This document shows positions 61,215 to 64,000 of a stretch of 64,000 bases of DNA, piece after piece. The DNA lies in contig CM076264.1 in assembly GCA_038380795.1 (NCBI GenBank), positions 1,614,001 to 1,678,000 on the forward strand. The letters are read 5' to 3'. The position numbers and the translations under genes are program-made. The DNA comes from Pyrocephalus nanus (lineage: Eukaryota > Chordata > Aves > Passeriformes > Tyrannidae). The notes below the pieces were generated by a model. That model was given only the letters and a program-made list of their open reading frames with translations. It did no database searches and had not been told where the DNA came from. Every line of letters starts with the position of its first letter. The first letter of the stretch is position 1.

Positions 61215-62287
61215 GTGGGTTGGTTTTCCTTTACCCTGAATGGTGAGGGCAGCCAGCAGGACTCCCGTGGCAAATTGCTTTTTTAGCATTCCATTGGGTA
61301 ATACCTGTGCTGCAGGACCGTGTAGGGTAGCCACAGAAAGGAGCCTGTATGGTTCAAATTACCTTTCTTTGATAAATGAGAGAATTTAAAGGTTCGTTTA
61401 AATATCCCTGTAAAACAAAAACTAGGAAAAAATTAGAGTGCCAGTTTGACTGGAGTCAATTGCCTGTGGACAGACAACTATGGGCTTTGCACAGGTGGAC
61501 ATGCTGCTGGCTGGAGTTGCCAGAAGTGGGTGCCTGAATCAAAACTACTTCAGCTCTATTGCCTCAGAGTAGCTTTTGAGCTTGGTCCCACTGCACGCCA
61601 CAAGCGGGGAAATTCTGGCTGTCACTCTCCTTCCTAATGATGGGGTTAATTTTAAATAGGAAAAGAAACTTGAAGGTTTGGCTTGTGAAGAAGTTATTCA
61701 AGATGTGTATTAAATGCTGGATGGGGTTGCCTGCTTTGAGTTCCTTGGTTGGGTTCTTTGATGCTGTTGTTGTTTTGGTCAAAAAACCATACACAAAAAA
61801 AGGGAGTGTTTTGGGTCCAGTTGCCACAACTTACATGGAGTTTATTTCTAAACAGCACTGAAAGAGGCACTGGGTTGGATTTGTGGCCTATTCCCACTCA
61901 CCTTCAGTGAGCTTGGGGCTTTTCCTTTTCCCTTATGGTGGCTGGGCTAAGCTCTTTCCTCACCTCCCACTGTTAAGGGCACTGTCTGTATTCATAGTTA
62001 GCCCACAGTTTGCTTACCTTAAACTTCTTTACCTGCAGTTTAATGAGCCACTCCACCACATACCCCTTTGCCCCCTTATCTTCCTTCATTTATAATTCTC
62101 AGTCACTTGGGGAACCTATAGAACAACTTTTTACCTTTTTAACTTCTGACTTGTTACTCATCCTTTTCTCCCTTTATTGCTTTTCTTCCCTCTTGTCATT
62201 AGTTGAGTACTTTCTGTGGTTTGGGTTATTTCACACTTCTTGTGAAGGCTGCATGGAGCTGTGTGGGGGATTCTCTCTCAGGCTCTC

Positions 62288-62440
62288 CTCCCTAGTAACA
62301 AGTCATAGGATGAGATGAAATAGCCTCAAGTTGTGCCTGGGGAGGTTTAGCATCGATACTGGGAGAAATTTCTTTACTCACGGGGTTGTCCGCCCAGGAT
62401 AGTAGTGGAATCCTCATCCCTGGAGGGATTTAACAGGCGC
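62288..62440 (+). mobile_element. CR1 LINE 3'-region fragment, different subfamily
   Basis: The blocks AGATGAAATAGCCTCAAGTT, GTGCCTGGGGAGGTTTAGCA, GGGAGAAATTTCTTTACTCA and GTGGAATCCTCATCCCTGGA match the CR1 group whose tail reads as a 'GCCTCAAGTTGYGCC' type, in sense orientation. It ends before the usual terminal repeat. Confidence 0.8.
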
Positions 62441-63067
62441 AAACCACCCTCTTGGGCCCTGGAAACTGCACTGACAGCCCCAGCAAGGCTCCCTTGGCAC
62501 TGGGCACTTCAGAACTAGGTACCTGTCAGCAGCAGTGGCTCCAAGGGGCTGAGGTTTGCAAGAAAAATCTGTCCCCAGTGCACCTGGTGGGCTCCAGAAT
62601 GATACCCTGTGCCTGGGAGCCATCGGCACGGTCCCTGAGCTCTGGAGACAGCTCGTGTCTCTGCCAACCGGGAGGCAGAGGGCATCTTTCATTTTGTGTT
62701 TTTAGAGCTGCAGAAAAGGTTGTGTGAACGGTGTGTTAATATCGTCACCTGTAAAAGGGTGAAGGATATAAATGTACTGCCTGGCAGAGCTTACATAATT
62801 AAAAAAGGCCATAATAGAAGTTTAAAAAAAAAAAAATTCTGTCCACCACCCCACAGTCCTGTCATTTCCTTTTCTCTGCAATCCAGCCACCTTCCTGCCA
62901 TCTCCCTGCCTTGTAGAACGACAGTACCCACCCTGCAGTGGCATCTTGGTCCCCAGAAGGTCCCACTGAGCCTCAGAACAGGCTGGGGCCTCCACCTTCT
63001 GCAGGTTTTTTCCTTTTGCTGCTTTGCTTTGTATCCTGTGACTACCTCTGGAATGCAGGCATTCCCA

Positions 63068-63174
63068 AGCTAGTGCAACCTGGTTAGGGGAAGGTGTCCC
63101 TGCCCATGGCAGGGGGTTGGAACTAGATGAGCTTTGAGGTCCCTTCCAAGCCAAACCATTCTGTAATTCCTTGA
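63068..63174 (+). mobile_element. CR1 LINE 3'-end fragment
   Basis: Sense CR1 tail of about 105 bp: GGGGAAGGTGTCCCTGCCCA, TGGCAGGGGGTTGGAACTAG, GAGGTCCCTTCCAAGCCAAA and CCATTCTGTAATTCCTTGAA. Confidence 0.9.
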
Positions 63175-64000
63175 ATAGAGCAGGCATTAGTTCACCCAGG
63201 TTTGCAGGCTAATATTTGTTTTGTTGCGTTGATATTGTGGATTTCAGTGAGAAAAGTAAACAGAAAGCAAATATTGATAGTTGTGAGTAATCGCTTTCCC
63301 TGGAAGGACAAACACTCGGTAATTTGCAGCCTTTCTGCTGTTACAAGGTAGATGTGTCTCAGTGCCACATCCCACTAAGCCCTGGAAATGCACAGATTTG
63401 CATCCCCCCAGGTCCCAAAGGTGTCCTAGGAAACACCTGTTTTTTGTGAACTAGAAGAACTTTATTAATTGGAGATGAAAATCAATCTTTTAGCTTGAGT
63501 TAAAAAGCAGCTTTGAAAAAACAAAATGTCAAAAAGAGATTATTGCAGTTGTAAAGCATAATTGATTAATCCCCAAATAATACATTTTTTCAGGATTAAA
63601 TACAATTTACTTGCTGTTAATAATATTCTTTTGAACCCATTTATGAGCTTCCTTACCTTTACCTTTTTGTGTGGGTTTTGTCTTAGTAATCCCCTTATAT
63701 TAGTCCCTGGAATTTTCATTTTCCACATATATTAAAATGTGTCTGAAGAGGGGATTAAAAAGCACTTCTGCTTTGCCATCAGGGGATAATGAAAGACCTT
63801 CTCCTGCGCCCCCACTTTACATCAAAGCCGTCTCTGGGTGCTGTGGTAAAGGAAAAAGGTCTGGACCAGGTCCCAGCTGCCCATCCCTACGGACTCCAGG
63901 CCGGGCACAGCAGAGCCAAGGGCAGGGTCAAGGCTGGAGGGGGAGATGGGGCTGGGCTGCAGCCCAGGGAGTTGGACTTGGTTTTAGGGGTGTAAAGTGT

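Larger units (their letters stand above)
61215..64000 (+). other. Start of SLC4A4 intron 4
   Basis: This is sequence after the GTGGGT donor. It contains CR1 tails at 62288-62440 and 63068-63174 and short A/T runs (for example near 62823-62836). The next SLC4A4 exon, expected to begin with the bases completing Arg and then Trp-Ile-Lys-like codons, was not found before the window ends. Confidence 0.7.

Noticed and set aside
61215..61239. Continuation of the NBCe1-A frame past the donor to a stop at 61237-61239
   Set aside because: The consensus donor at 61214/61215 and the known continuation of the NBCe1 protein show this is intron read-through, not a real C-terminus.

Overview
The window is vertebrate nuclear DNA, almost certainly from a bird. 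It holds many 5'-truncated CR1 LINE 3' ends and a fragment of an avian-type endogenous retrovirus with a tRNA-Lys-like primer-binding site. Coding exons are short and sit between introns of 11-29 kb. There are no operons, ribosome binding sites or other prokaryotic features.

Only one gene is recognisable: the 5' part of SLC4A4 on the + strand, encoding the electrogenic sodium-bicarbonate cotransporter NBCe1. A CpG island (about 1925-2640) carries a putative TATA-like promoter, a G-quadruplex-like tract and a non-coding exon 1 ending in a strong donor at 2569/2570. Exon 2 (CDS 20749-20821) and exon 3 (31699-31878) encode the 85-residue N-terminus specific to NBCe1-B. Intron 3 is 29 kb and contains the separate promoter and first exon of NBCe1-A. 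Its start codon is at 60955, and its 42 private codons run straight into the common exon 4, which ends at the donor 61214/61215. The NBCe1-B transcript enters the same exon at an internal acceptor (61078/61079). The joins keep frame: exon 2 G + exon 3 GG gives Gly25, and exon 3 A + exon 4 TC gives Ile85. The gene continues beyond the window; the rest of the cytoplasmic domain and all membrane segments are not here.

Layout: 1-1900 is upstream DNA with no recognised gene; 1925-2640 is the CpG-island promoter and exon 1; 2570-20747 is intron 1, with a minus-strand ERV fragment near 10.0-10.7 kb; 20822-31698 is intron 2, with several CR1 pieces, one ending about 80 bp before exon 3; 31879-61078 is intron 3, with CR1 pieces, a near-perfect 38-bp hairpin at 41537-41615, a 20-bp tandem repeat at 50121-50174 and an 11-bp-phased motif triplet at 58856-58884; 61215-64000 is the start of intron 4.

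The two promoters give two N-termini on one transporter. The B form carries an autoregulatory segment (GXXXP motif, polybasic cluster, serine-rich stretch) that in mammals binds IRBIT and phosphoinositide and receives kinase input. The A form replaces it with a short unrelated sequence. I found no novel multi-gene system. The most notable points are the hairpin, the A-form codons that double as the B-form branch point and acceptor, a proline in place of mammalian Thr49, and an open frame upstream of the B-form AUG.
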